Source: Neoarius graeffei (taxonomy: Eukaryota > Chordata > Actinopteri > Siluriformes > Ariidae). Taken from it: DNA of 64,000 bases. The position numbers and the translations under genes were made by a program. Location: the NCBI RefSeq assembly GCF_027579695.1, contig NC_083579.1, positions 71,533,371-71,597,370 of the forward strand, in the 5' to 3' direction. Below, one piece after another: positions 31,830 through 43,631 of this stretch (within the stretch, counting starts at the first letter, position 1; the number at the start of each line of letters is the position of its first letter). The notes under the pieces were generated by a model, which was not told the origin of the DNA, did no database searches, and saw only the letters and a list, made by a program, of their open reading frames with translations.

Positions 31830-33120
31830 ATAATAACAAATAAAAATCTGAAGTGTCATAAACTTTATTAGGTACTAGATTAAAATGGAGCAAAATGTCT
31901 CACTGTGTTCTCGGAGCCTAAAGTTAAAACATTGTTTGATTTCTAACACTGCAAAAATTGAAAACTGAATTTGAGGAGAAAATGAATTAATACGAGTGAA
32001 ATTATCTTGCTGCATGGACAGATATTTTTACTTGATAAGACATCCTAGAATAAACTGGTTGCAATCTAGAACTAGGTTTAATAATCTCAGAATTGGTGTC
32101 TTGTATTCTTCTAATAGGAAATGCTAGATCCTTTCAACTATTTTCAATATATTTTCACTTGCTAAAATATCATTTTTTGCAGTGAACAAGAAAATGATCC
32201 AAAGCAATCCTCAGATTAATTGATCATAAAATGAAATTTTTCGATTAAAGGTAGACTGCCTTTCAGATTTTCAAGTGTAGATTGTCAAAACAAATTTCCC
32301 TGACACACAATTAGTTTTGTTTAGAGGACCGAAAGCTACTGAATTCGAATCACAGACTTCCAATTTTATTAGTTTTTTTTAATCGAACAATTAATGAATT
32401 TAGAGCCACATGGCCCTAAATTCTCTATTTTTTCCTGCTTCACCATGACCCAATTCAAGATACTACATCATGCATCCCACATGCTGGGCTTTCCCCTTTC
32501 ACGCAAGGCATTGTGGGATATAAATTTGAAACAGGAGAGAAAAATGGAAAAATGCGAATGAAAGATGAAAGACAGACTACAGTAACGGAAAGTGAGAAGA
32601 AAAGACGTTATGTTACATGCAAAGGAAAGGAAATGCAAGACCAAACTAATAAATATCGGCGGTCAGCGAGCACCTCAGTGTGATCAGCTGTTCATTTAGC
32701 GACAGAATGATGTAACTGTTGGTGCACGGTCAAAGGTAAACCTGTAGATGGCAGTAATGTGACACTGGATACCAGCTGCTGTGAAACCCAAAAGAAGAAG
32801 AAGCAGGTAAACCTGCGTATGCGCACACGGACTTCCTCTGTCTGCCTGACTGTGCGAAGCAAGTGATTTCATGTACATTTTTTGTGATGGAATCCCCTCA
32901 AATTAAATAACTTTCCAGCCACAGAACGGTCTGTTTTTTTTTAAGATATTACAAAAATAAACATGTAACACAATGACCAAATTTCAGAGGGAATTAAATT
33001 TCACAGATTTTATGAAATCAAAAGGCCGTCTAGCTTTAAATCTTTGTGGGGAAAATATGAAGTTGAGTGGCCTGGAGAGGTGTTTCTTTTTCTGTGAGTG
33101 CTATCCTGGCTTGCAGATAC
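31830..33120 (+). other. S-type spacer before V11
   Basis: No gene. This 1.2-kb sequence is the same as the spacers after V13, V14, V16 and V18, and includes a transposon-like stretch (GCATTGTGGGATA), an AAGAAGAAG run and the CTCF-like motif at 32741. The short ORFs in it are not conserved between copies. Confidence 0.6.
32741..32755 (+). promoter_or_regulatory. CTCF-like motif
   Basis: CCTGTAGATGGCAGT matches 14 of 15 positions of the degenerate CTCF core CCASYAGRKGGCRSY. Repeated in the same orientation at 40282, 42339, 46767 and 51352. Confidence 0.4.
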
Positions 33121-33125
33121 TTTGA

Positions 33126-33181
33126 AACAAACAAACAAACAAACAAACAAACAAACAAACAAACAAACAAACAAACAAACA
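33126..33181 (+). repeat. (CAAA)n microsatellite
   Basis: About 14 units upstream of V11; short and diverged at the same place before V14, V15, V17 and V19. Confidence 0.9.
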
Positions 33182-33306
33182 TCACCTGAGATAAATTCCA
33201 GCTGTGACGCAGGGTGAACTCGCACAGGGTCCCACCCCATTGCTCAGTAACAGCCTGTTTCAGCACAGAACCCGAGTTACTACAACTGCTACTGCATGTT
33301 GTCCTA

Positions 33307-33749
33307 ATGATCATGATGCATTTGCATTTAGCTCTTTTTATTCTGATAGTACACTGGCTTTCAACTATCTGTAAGCTAACAATGTGATTAATTCAGCATT
33401 ACTGAGGACTTTTAGAACAGCAATATCAAGTTAATGACCTTTTTTTGTATCCACAGGTATGCAGCTCATACAGGTCCAACAGGACCCAAGGGACCTGGTT
33501 CTGTCCAAAGGATCAAAGCTGAAGGTCACCTGCTCTATAACCGGCATGAGTAATCCAGACCTGTACTGGTACCACTGGAATGAAACAGCAGGTTTCACAC
33601 TGGTCTTCACCTCTCGAGCCACTGGTTCAGTGAATCCTGCCAGTGAGGGTCAGTTTAAATCTCAGAGACCAAAAGACCTTCAGATCATTCTGGAGTCTGA
33701 TGGAGTGAGTGAGATCGGATCTGCAGTGTGGTACTGTGCAGCCAGTCCC
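33307..33749 (+). CDS. V11: V segment, subfamily B2, intact
   Basis: Leader exon 33307-33370 (ends TCAACTATCT, donor GTAAGC) and V exon 33457-33749. CDR1 TGMSNPD is the same as in V1 of subfamily B1, although the rest is B2. CDR2 SRATGSVNP and FR3 KSQRPKDLQ are shared with V12. The end is VWYCAASP. Such mixing points to sequence exchange between copies. Confidence 0.84.
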
Positions 33750-33788
33750 CACAGCATCACAGTGTCATCACAGAGCTGTACAAAAACC
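33750..33788 (+). other. 23-RSS of V11
   Basis: CACAGCA (33750-33756), 23-bp spacer, ACAAAAACC (33780-33788). Confidence 0.85.
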
Positions 33789-34211
33789 ACAACATCTTCT
33801 AAAGCTTGGGTTTTATGCTCAAATACACAGTATTATGTACCTTTTTAAATTGTTCATCAGTACAATACTTTAACTGATAGAGGTTTTTTGATCTATAAAG
33901 TCATGTTTGTTTGATTGAAATATACAAAGTTAGTGTCATCTGCATTTTTTCCCAATTAATCTTTTTTATTGTTTCTTAAAGTTTCTCAATTTCTTGCTTA
34001 TGCACTAAAACAATAAAGAAAATAATAATGAATATTTGTATTGTTGTTTACGGTATCATAGATGCTGTCAAGCACAAGATTATTTCAGAGAAAAAATTTT
34101 TAAGCAAGAAAATGATTGAAATCAGGCCTTCAGATTCATCAACCACAGAATCACACCGTTAAGTAAAACCAGAGTGCATCCTTGTGGGGAAAGTCCTATA
34201 CACTATGTTGA

Positions 34212-35815
34212 GTGGATATAAAAAGTTTACACACACCCTGTTAAAATTGGAGGTTTTTTGAATATAAAAAAAAAAAAATCATGTCAGATCTTTTTCTACC
34301 TCAAGTGTGATACAGCAATAAACAGTATTCAAGTAAGAAATGTTTTAGGAGAAAAATAATAGGAATAAAAATACAATAAGACATGCAGGTTAGGTTAACT
34401 GGTGACTCTAAATTGAGCGTAGGTGTGAATGTGAGTGTGAATGGTTGTCTGTGTCTATGTGTCAGCCCTGTGATGACCTGGCGACTTGTCCAGGGTGTAC
34501 CCCGCCTTTCGCCCGTAGTCAGCTGGGATAGGCTCCAGCTTGCCTGCGACCCTGTAGAACAGGATAAAGCGGCTAGAGATAATGAGATGACATGAAAATA
34601 CAATAACCTGGATGCATAAGTGTGCACACCTTTTTTTTCTAATGGGACATGTGACTGTCCTCAGAAATCACCAATCACATTCAAACTCATGTTCAAAAGT
34701 AATTATCATCAACCTGTGATCAATGAAGGGATTCTGATGAACTCCAGATCAAGATCAGTTGTTTCTGTAAGATTTTCTTGACATATTCTTTGTTTCATTT
34801 GACTGCTGGAGCCAGGATTTACAAAGAACTTACAAAATCTGGACAGGATCTCATTGTTGAAAGGTATGACACTAGAGAGGAGTACAAAAAAAAATTCCAG
34901 TACCATGGAACGGAATGAAGGCCATCATTAAGAAGTGGAGAAAACTGAGCACCACAGTCACATTATCAAGAACAGAACCTCCCTCTAAAATTGATGAAAA
35001 GACAAGACAAAAACCTATCGGGGACTCTGCCAAGAGAGCTTGGCAATGTTAAAAGAGATGGAGGAATATATTGCTAGTACTTCTCTATCTCTTCATGTGA
35101 GAACGATCTCATGTATTCTTCACATATCTAGGCTATGGAGTAGGGTGGCTCGACTGACGCTGTTTCTCACAATAAAGGAAAGCACCCAAGCCTGCCTAAA
35201 TCACCCAAAGCCATATGGCAAAATGTGCTATGGTCTGATTTTTTTTTTTTTTTTGGGGGGGGGACAAAACACACAAGACAACTCATCACCCAAGGACACC
35301 ATTTACATGGTGAAGCATAGTGGTGGCAGCATCATGCTGTGGGGTTGCTTCACTTCAGCTGAGATTGGGACTTTAATCAACATACAGGAATCATGGTTTG
35401 CTTCAAATACCAATCTGTCTTGGCAAAACAAAACAAAACAGGCAGCCTCTGTTAGAGAGCTGAAGATGAAACAAATTCATTTTCCAGCATGATATCGACC
35501 CAAGCATGAATGCAAGTCAGCAAAGGAATGGCTTCAAAAGAAGAAGATCCATATTTTGGAATGTTCTAGTCAGATCCCTGAGCAAAATCCAATTGATAAC
35601 ATGTGGAAGGACTTGAAGAAGGCTGGGCACACAAGATCTTCTCACACTTTGATACATATGGAGCATTTTTCCAAGGCAGAGTGAAATAAATTTGCCAAAT
35701 CATGATGATTAAGTTGGTAGACTCTTAACCAAACAAGGCAGAGTGCTGTATTGTAAGCTAAAGGTGCTTTAACCAAGTATTACTTCAGGGGTGTGCACAC
35801 TTATGCAAAACAGTT
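34212..35815 (+). mobile_element. Old Tc1 relic in V11-V12 spacer
   Basis: Same relic as 26036-27410, with its own SINE insertion and a T16-G9 tract (35239-35263). The coding frame is multiply broken. Confidence 0.75.
34380..34595 (+). repeat. tRNA-derived SINE, copy 6, 3' half
   Basis: 5'-truncated SINE within the Tc1 relic, flanked by an AAAATACAATAA duplication, so it was inserted in this truncated form. Confidence 0.8.
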
Positions 35816-36009
35816 ATTAAAAGTTTTTTCTTTTTTTCAAAAAAATTCTATTTGTATTTCAGTTGACTTTTGTTAGCTGCTATATCACATTAAAGGTGAA
35901 AAATAATCTGATATGATTGATGTTGGTTTCATTTTTTACATCATGAGAAGCTGCAAAATTAATAGATGTGTGTCGACTTTTATATTCACTGTAGTGACAT
36001 GGAGCGAGA

Positions 36010-36050
<41 letters not shown>

Positions 36051-36257
36051 TATGTGTTCTATGGGCGATAATATCCTGTCATGACTTCCAGACACTTTGA
36101 AACAAGAGAAAAACATCACCTGAGATAAACCCCTGCGTATGTAATTCTCCAGCTGTGACGCAGGGTGAACTCGCACAGGGTCCCACCCCATTGCTCAGTA
36201 ACAGCCTGTTTCAGCACAGAGCCCGAGTTACTACAACTGCTACTGCATGGTGTCCTA

Positions 36258-36701
36258 ATGATCATGATGCATTTGCATTTAGCTCTTTTTATTCTGACAG
36301 TAAACTGGCTTTCAACTATATGTAAGCTAACAATGTGATTAATTCAGCATTACTGAGAACTTTTAGAACAGCAATATCAAACTAATTAAATTTCTTTTTT
36401 TTTCACAGTCATGCAGCTCATACAGGTTCAACAGGACCCAAGGGACCTGGTTCTGTCCAAAGGATCACCGCTGAAGGTCACCTGCTCTATAACCGGCACG
36501 AGTACTCCAATGCTGTACTGGTACCACTGGAATGAAACAGCAGGTTTCACACTGGTCTTCACCTCTCGAGCCACTGGTTCAGTGAATCCTGCCAGTGAGG
36601 GTCAGTTTAAATCTCAGAGACCAAAAGACCTTCAGATCATTCTGGAGTCTGATGGAGTGAGTGAGATCGGATCTGCAGTGTGGTACTGTGCAGCCAGACC
36701 C
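36258..36701 (+). CDS. V12: V segment, subfamily B2, intact
   Basis: Leader exon 36258-36321 and V exon 36409-36701; the acceptor form CACAG|TC gives Phe at the junction. CDR1 is TGTSTPM, CDR2 SRATGSVNP, FR3 KSQRPKDLQ, and the end VWYCAARP (most B2 copies have CAASP). FR1 has SKGSPLKVTC. Past the RSS the frame stays open to codon 137 in the genomic DNA. Confidence 0.84.
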
Positions 36702-36740
36702 CACAGCATCACAGTGTCATCACAGAGCTGTACAAAAACC
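36702..36740 (+). other. 23-RSS of V12
   Basis: CACAGCA (36702-36708), 23-bp spacer, ACAAAAACC (36732-36740). Confidence 0.85.
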
Positions 36741-37005
36741 ACAACATCTTCTTCAGCCTGGGTTTTATGCTCAAATATACAATTTTATCCTCCATTTTAC
36801 TTTGGTTATCAGCACATGGCCTGAACTGATAGAAGCCTGACTGATCTCTAAAGTTAAAATTCCACAAGTTTGTCCTTGGCTATAAATGGCTAAGAATTTT
36901 TTTCTTCTGTCAAGCACATAAAACAAACAATCCCCACTAGAATTACTTGCTTGTTCAATTAAACAATAAAGAATATAATAAATAATATTTGCATTATTGT
37001 TTTAA

Positions 37006-38355
37006 AGTATAAAAAGGATAGTGAAGACAGCCAGCAGGATCATTGGATCATTCGTGCCCCTCTCCCTTACCTGATGGAGATCTACCAGAAGTGCTCCACC
37101 TGCAGGGCTATCTCCATCATTAAGGACCCTTACCACCACATCATCTCCCTCCTACCATCAGGGAAGAGGTACAGAAGCATCAGCTGCAGAACCAGCAGGA
37201 TGCTAAACAGCTTCAAATTGTTGAAAGGTATGACACAGGAGAGGAGTACAAAAAATTTCCAGCACCATGGAACTGAATGAAGGCCATCATCAAGAAGTGG
37301 AGAAAATGGAGCACCACAGTCACATTATCAAGAACAGGACCTCCCTCTAAAATTGATGAAAAGACAAGACAAAAACCTATCGGGGACGCTGCCAAGAGAG
37401 CTTGGCAATGTTAAAAGAGGTGGAGGAATATATTGCTAGTACTTCTCTATCTCTTCATGTGACAACGATCTCATGTATTCTTCACATATCTAGGCTATGG
37501 AGTAGGGTGGCTCGACTGACGCTGTTTCTCACAATAAAGGAAAGCACCCAAGTCTGCCTAAATCACCCAAAGCCATATGGCAAAATGTGCTATGGTCTGA
37601 TAAGAGGTAGAATGTAGTAGGCATAATTCTGATGTTTTTTTTTTTTTTGGGGGGGGGGGGGGGGACAAAACACACAAGACAATTCATCACCCAAAGAACA
37701 CCATTTCCATGGTGAAGGATGGTAGTGGCAGCCATATGGCAAAATGTGCTATGGTCTGATAAGACCAAGGTAGAATGTTGTAGGCATAATTCTGATATTT
37801 TTGAGGGGGAAAAAAACACACAAGACAACTCACCACTCAAAGAACACCATTTCCATGGTGAAGCATGGTGGTGGCAGCATCATGCTGTGGGGCTGCTTCA
37901 CTTCAGCTGAGAATGGGGCTTGAATCAATGTAGAGGAATCATGGTTCACTCCAAATACCAATCTATCTTGGCAAAACAAAACAGAACAAACCATCCAGCG
38001 TCTGTTAGAGAGCTGAAGATGAAACAAATTCATTTTCCAGCATGATATCGACCCAAGCATGAATCCAAGTCAGCAAAGGAATGGCTTCAAAAGAAGATCA
38101 ACATTTTGGAATCTTCCAGTCAGATCCCTGATCAAAATCCAACAGATAACATGTGGAAGGACTTGAAGAAGCCTGTGCATACGAGATCTTCTCACACTTT
38201 GATACATATGGAGCATTTTTGCAAGGAAGAGTGAAATAAATTTGCCAAATCATGATGATTAAGTTGGTAGACTCTTAACCAAACAAGGCAGAGTGCTGTA
38301 TTGTTCGCAAAAGGTGCTTTAACCAAGTATTACTTCAGGGGTGTGCACACTTACG
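37006..38355 (+). repeat. T-type spacer core: L2 fragment joined to Tc1 relic
   Basis: The L2-like fragment (37006-37215) stops at GCTAAACAGCTTC and joins directly to the middle of the Tc1 relic (AAATTGTTGAAAGG). The same junction occurs after V15 and V17. A stretch of about 160 bp (CCATATGGCAAAATGTGC...) is repeated in tandem at 37573 and 37733, as it is after V17 but not V15. A T14-G16 tract lies at 37635-37664. Confidence 0.75.
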
Positions 38356-38556
38356 AAAAACAGTTATTGTAAGTTATTTCTTTTTTCCCCCCAAAATTAT
38401 ATTTGTATTTCAGTTGAATTTTGTTAGCTGCTATATCACATTAAAGGTGAAAAATAATCTGATATGATTGATGTTGGTTTCATTTTTTACATCATGAGAA
38501 GCTGCAAAATTAATAGATGTGTGTCGACTTTTATATTCACTGTAGTGACATGGAGC

Positions 38557-38589
<33 letters not shown>

Positions 38590-38784
38590 GGGTGATAATA
38601 TCCTGTTATGACTTCCAGACACTTTGAAACGAGAGAAAAACATCACCTGAGATAAACCCCTGCGTATGTAATTCTCCAGCTGTGACGCAGGGTGAACTCA
38701 CACAGGGTCCCACCCCATTGCTCAGTAACAGCCTGTTTCAGCACAGAGCCCGAGTTACTACAACTGCTACTGCATGGTGTCCTA

Positions 38785-39228
38785 ATGATCATGATGCATT
38801 TGCATTTAGCTCTTTTTATTCTGACAGTACACTGGCTTTCAACTATCTATAAGCTAACAATGTGATTAATTCAGCATTACTGAGAACTTTTAGAACAGCG
38901 ATATCAAACTAATTACATTTTTTTTTTATTCACAGTCATGCAGGTCATACAGGTCCAACAGGACCCAAGGGACTTGGTTCTGTCCAAAGGATCATCGATG
39001 AAGGTCACCTGCTCTATAACTGCTACAGGTACTCCAAACCTGTACTGGTACCACTGGAATGAAACAGCAGGTTTCACACTGGTCTTCACCTCTCGAGCTA
39101 CTGGTTCAGTGAATCCTGCCAGTGAGGGTCAGTTTAAATCTCACAGACCTGAACAGCTTCAGATCATTCTGGAGTCTGATGGAGTGAGTGAGATCGGATC
39201 TGCAGTGTGGTACTGTGCAGCCAGTCCC
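38785..39228 (+). pseudogene. V13: V segment with mutated splice donor
   Basis: The leader (38785-38848) and V exon (38936-39228) are both open: CDR1 TATGTPN, CDR2 SRATGSVNP, FR3 site RPEQLQ, VWYCAASP. The donor after the leader reads ATAAGC (38849-38854), where V11 and V18, with the same exon end, have GTAAGC. Without a GT the leader should not splice normally, so V13 is probably not expressed even though it can still recombine. Confidence 0.7.
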
Positions 39229-39267
39229 CACAGCATCACAGTGTCATCACAGAGCTGTACAAAAACC
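39229..39267 (+). other. 23-RSS of V13
   Basis: CACAGCA (39229-39235), 23-bp spacer, ACAAAAACC (39259-39267). Confidence 0.85.
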
Positions 39268-39299
39268 ACAACATCTTCTTAAGCTTGGGTTTTATGCTC

Positions 39300-40700
39300 A
39301 AATATGTTTTATGTTTAATATCCTGTTTTACATTGTTGATCAGCTCATGGCCTTAATGGATAGAAGCCTAGCTGATCTGTGAATTCACATTTGCGATACT
39401 GAAAAAAGTTTTTGCTATCTGCATTTTCCTCCAATTAATGTGAATTTTTAAAAAAGTTTCTTAATATTAAAATTACACAAGTTTGTCCTTGGCTATAAAT
39501 GGCTAAGAATATATGTTTCTGTCAAACACATAAAATAAACAATCCCCACCAGAATTACTTGCTTGTCCAATACCATAATAAACTAAATAAAAAAAAAAAA
39601 ATTTTTGCATTATTTTTATTAAAGTATCATCAGCGTTATTAGGTACTAGATTATGATGAAACAAAATGGGTCACTGTGTTTTTGGAGCCGAAAGCTGGAA
39701 CACTGTTGGATTTTTAAAAAGAAAATGATCCAAAGCAGTCCTCAGATTAATTGATCATAAAATTAAATCTTTATATCGGATTAAAGGTAGACTGTCTTTC
39801 AGACTTTTCAAGTTTAGGTCCTATAAACAATTTTCCCTGACACCCAATTATTTTTGATTCATGGACTGAAAGGCACTGAATTCAAATCGCAGACTTCCAA
39901 TTTTATTAGTTTTTTTGAATAGAACAATTAATGAATTTAGAGCCATGCGGCCCTAAATTCTCTGTTATTTTTTCCTGCTTCACCATGACCCAATACAAGA
40001 TAGTACATCATGCATCCCGTGGTGGGCTTTCCCCATTTACGCAAGGCATTGTGGGATACAAATTTGAAACAGGAGAGAAAAATGGAGGATGTGATTGTGC
40101 GAATGAAATGTGAAAGACAACAATAAAGGAAAGCGAGAAGAAAAGATGATATGTTATATGTGAAAGAAAGGAAACGCAAGACCAAGCTAATAAATATGGG
40201 CGGTCAGCGAGCACCTCGGTGTGATCAGCTGTTCATTTAGCGACAGAATGATGGAACGGTCAGTGCACGGTCAAAGCTAAACCTGTAGATGGCAGTAATG
40301 CAACATTGGACACCAGCTACTGTAAAACCCAAAAGAAGAAGAAGAAGAAGAAGCAAGTAAACCTGCGCATGCGCACACGGACTTCCTCTGTCTGCTTGAC
40401 TGTGCGAGCGATTTCAGGTACATTATTTGTGATGGAATCCCCTCAAATTAAATAACTTTCCAGCCACAGAATGGCCTGGGTTTTTTTTTTGGAAGATATT
40501 ACAACAATAAACATGTATCACGATGACCAAATTTCAGCGGGAACTAAATTTCACTAATTTAATGAAATTGAAAGGCCGTCTTGCTTTAAATCCTTGTGGG
40601 GAAAATATGATATTTCATGGCCTGGAGAGGTTTATCTTTTTCTGTGTGTGCTATCCTGGCTTCCAGACATTTTGAAACAATCAAACAAATAAATAAACAA
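39300..40700 (+). other. S-type spacer V13-V14
   Basis: No gene; V exon to V exon distance 2,057 bp. Contains the transposon-like GCATTGTGGGATA stretch and the CTCF-like motif (40282-40296). Nearly identical to the spacers after V14, V16 and V18. Confidence 0.6.
40282..40296 (+). promoter_or_regulatory. CTCF-like motif
   Basis: Identical 15-mer to that at 32741. Confidence 0.4.
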
Positions 40701-40842
40701 ACAAATAAGAATCATCTGAGATAAATTCCAGCTGTGACGCAGGGTGAACTCGCACAGGGTCCCACCCCATTGCTCAGTAACAGCCTGTTTCAGCACAGAG
40801 CCCGAGTTACTACAACGGCTACTGCATGTTGTCCTAATAATC

Positions 40843-41285
40843 ATGATGCATTTGCATTTAGCTCTTTTTATTCTGATAGTACACTGGCTTTCAACTATAT
40901 GTAAGCTAACAATGTGATTAATTCAGCATTACTGAGGACTTTTAGAACAGCGATATCAAGCTAATTACTTAGACATTTTTTTGTATCCACAGGTATGCAG
41001 CTCATACAGGTCCAACAGGACCCAAGGGACCTGGTTCTGTCCAAAGGATCATCGATGAAGGTCACCTGCTCTATAACTGCTACAGGTATTCCAAACCTGT
41101 ACTGGTACCACTGGAATGAAACAGCAGGTTTCACACTGGTCTTCACCTCTCGAGCTACTGGTTCAGTGAATCCTGCCAGTGAGGGTCAGTTTAAATCTCA
41201 CAGACCTGAAAAGCTTCAGATCATTCTGGAGTCTGATGGAGTGAGTGAGATCGGATCTGCAGTGTGGTACTGTGCAGCCAGTCCC
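40843..41285 (+). CDS. V14: V segment, subfamily B2, intact
   Basis: The start is the ATG at 40843, since the earlier Met codon reads ATA; leader 40843-40900, V exon 40993-41285. CDR1 is TATGIPN, CDR2 SRATGSVNP and the FR3 site RPEKLQ. Nearly the same as V16, 4,430 bp downstream, which differs mainly in CDR2 (SLATGS) and the FR3 site (RPEQLQ). Confidence 0.84.
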
Positions 41286-41324
41286 CACAGCATCACAGTG
41301 TCATCACAGAGCTGTACAAAAACC
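41286..41324 (+). other. 23-RSS of V14
   Basis: CACAGCA (41286-41292), 23-bp spacer, ACAAAAACC (41316-41324). Confidence 0.85.
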
Positions 41325-41349
41325 ACAACATCTTCTTAAGCTTGGGTTT

Positions 41350-42780
41350 TATGCTCAAATATACAGTTTAATATCCTGTTTTACATTGTTGATCAGCTCA
41401 TGGCCTTAATGGATAGAAGCCTAGCTGATCTGTGAATTCACATTTGCGATACTGAAAAAAATCTATAAGTTTTTGCTATCTGCATTTTCCTCCAATTAAT
41501 GTGAATTTTTAAAAAGTTTCTTAATATTAAAATTACACATGTTTGTCCTTGGCTATAAATGGCTAAGAATATATGTTTCTGTCAAACACATAAAATAAAC
41601 AATCCCCACCAGAATTACTTGCTTGTCCAATAACATAATAAACTAAATAAAAAAAAAAAGTTTGCATTATTTTTATTCAAATATCATCAGCATTATTAGG
41701 TACTAGATTATGATGAAACAAAATGCGTAACTGTGTTTTTGGAGCCGAAAGCTGGAACACTGTTGGATTTTTAAAAAGAAAATGATCCAAAGCAGTCCTC
41801 AGATTAATTGATCATAAAATGAAATCTTTATATCGGATTAAAGGTAGCCTGTCTTTCAGACTTTTCAAGTTTAGGTCCTATAAACAATTTTCCCTGACAC
41901 ACAATTATTTTTGATTCATGGACTGAAAGGCACTGAATTCAAATCGCAGACTTCCAATTTTATTAGTTTTTTTGAATAGAACAATTAATGAATTTAGAGC
42001 CACACGGCCCTAAATTCTCTGTTATTTTTTCCTGCTTCACCATGACCCAATACAAGATAGTACATCATGCATCCCGTGGTGGGCTTTCCCCGTTTACGCA
42101 AAGCATTGTGGGATACAAATTTGAAACAGGAGAGAAAAATGGAGGATGTGATTGTGCGAATGAAATGTGAAAGACAACAATAACGGAAAGCGAGAAGAAA
42201 AGACGATATGTTATATGTGAAAGAAAGGAAACGCAAGACCAAGCTAATAAATATGGGCGGTCAGCGAGCACCTCGGTGTGATCAGCTGTTCATTTAGCGA
42301 CAGAATGATGGAACTGTCAGTGCACGCTCAAAGCTAAACCTGTAGATGGCAGTAATGCAACATTGGACACCAGCTACTGTAAAACCCAAAAGAAGAAGAA
42401 GAAGAAGAGCAGGTAAACCTGTGCATGCGCACACGGACTTCCTCTGTCTGCTTGACTGTGCGAGCGATTTCATGTACATTATTTGTGATGGAATCCCCTC
42501 AAATTAAATAACTTTCCAGCCACAGAATGGCCTGGGTTTTTTTTTTTTTTGGAAGATATTACAAAAATAAACATGTATCACGATGACCAAATTTCAGCGG
42601 GAACTAAATTTCACCAATTTAATGAAATTGAAAGGCCGTCTTGCTTTAAATCCTTGTGGGGAAAATATGATGTTTCATGGCCTGGAGAGGTTTTTCTTTT
42701 TCTGTGAGTGCTATCCTGGCTTCCAGACATTTTGAAGCAATCAAACAAATAAATAAACAAACAAATAAGCATCATCTGAG
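41350..42780 (+). other. S-type spacer V14-V15
   Basis: No gene. Copy of the S spacer, with V exon to V exon distance 2,055 bp and a CTCF-like motif at 42339-42353. Confidence 0.6.
42339..42353 (+). promoter_or_regulatory. CTCF-like motif
   Basis: Identical 15-mer to that at 32741. Confidence 0.4.
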
Positions 42781-42896
42781 ATAAATTCCAGCTGTGACGC
42801 AGGGTGAACTCGCACAGGGTCCCACCCCATTGCTCAGTAACAGCCTGTTTCAGCACAGAGCCCGAGTTACTACAACTGCTACTGCATGTTGTCCTC

Positions 42897-43340
42897 ATGA
42901 TCATGATGCATTTGCATTTAGCTCTTTTTATTCTGACAATAAACTGGCTTTCAACTATATGTAAGCTAACAATGTGATTAATTCAGCATTACTGAGAACT
43001 TTTAGAACAGCAATATCAAACTAATTACATATTTTTTTGATTCACAGTCATGCAGGTCATACAGGTTCAACAGGACCCAAGGGACCTGGTTCTGTCCAAA
43101 GGATCATCGCTGAAGGTCACCTGCTCTATAACCGGCACGAGTACTCCAACGCTGTACTGGTACCACTGGAATGAAACAGCAGGGTTCACACTGGTCTTCA
43201 TCTCGGTAACTACTGGTTCAGTGAATCCTGCCAGTGAGGGTCAGTTTAAATCTCACAGACCTGAACAGCTTCAGATCATTCTGGAGTCTGATGGAGTGAG
43301 TGAGATCGGATCTACAGTGTGGTACTGTGCAGCCAGTCCC
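42897..43340 (+). CDS. V15: V segment, subfamily B2, intact
   Basis: Leader exon 42897-42960 (with ILTINWLST, where others have ILTVHW) and V exon 43048-43340. CDR1 is TGTSTPT, CDR2 SVTTGSVNP, the FR3 site RPEQLQ, and the end STVWYCAASP, a B1-like Thr in a B2 copy. V17 is its partner in the next repeat unit, 4,428 bp downstream. Confidence 0.84.
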
Positions 43341-43379
43341 CACAGCATCACAGTGTCATCACAGAGCTGTACAAAAACC
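43341..43379 (+). other. 23-RSS of V15
   Basis: CACAGCA (43341-43347), 23-bp spacer, ACAAAAACC (43371-43379). Confidence 0.85.
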
Positions 43380-43631
43380 ACAACATCTTCTTCAGCCTGG
43401 GTTTTATGCTCAAATATACAATTTTATCCTCCATTTTACTTTGGTTATCAGCACATGGCCTGAACAGATAGAAGCCTGACTGATATCTGAAGTTAAAATT
43501 CCACAAGTTTGTCCTTGGCTATAAATGGCTAAGAATTTTTTTTCTTCTGTCAAGCACATAAAACAAACAATCCCCACCAGAATTACTTGCTTGTTCAATA
43601 AAACAATAATAAATAATATTTGAGTTATTGT

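Noticed and set aside
33126-33181. Regular short repeats resembling a CRISPR array
   Set aside because: A simple (CAAA)n microsatellite without unique spacers, in a vertebrate genome.
37402-37617. ORF starting MAMLKEVEEYIASTSLSLHV, seen in several spacers
   Set aside because: It lies in the wrong frame across the Tc1 relic; transposase words appear in other frames, so it is a shadow of a dead transposon.
39931-40214. Small ORFs (60-82 codons) repeated in each S spacer
   Set aside because: They overlap on both strands, have no domain and change with indels between copies; they are repeated only because the spacer is.
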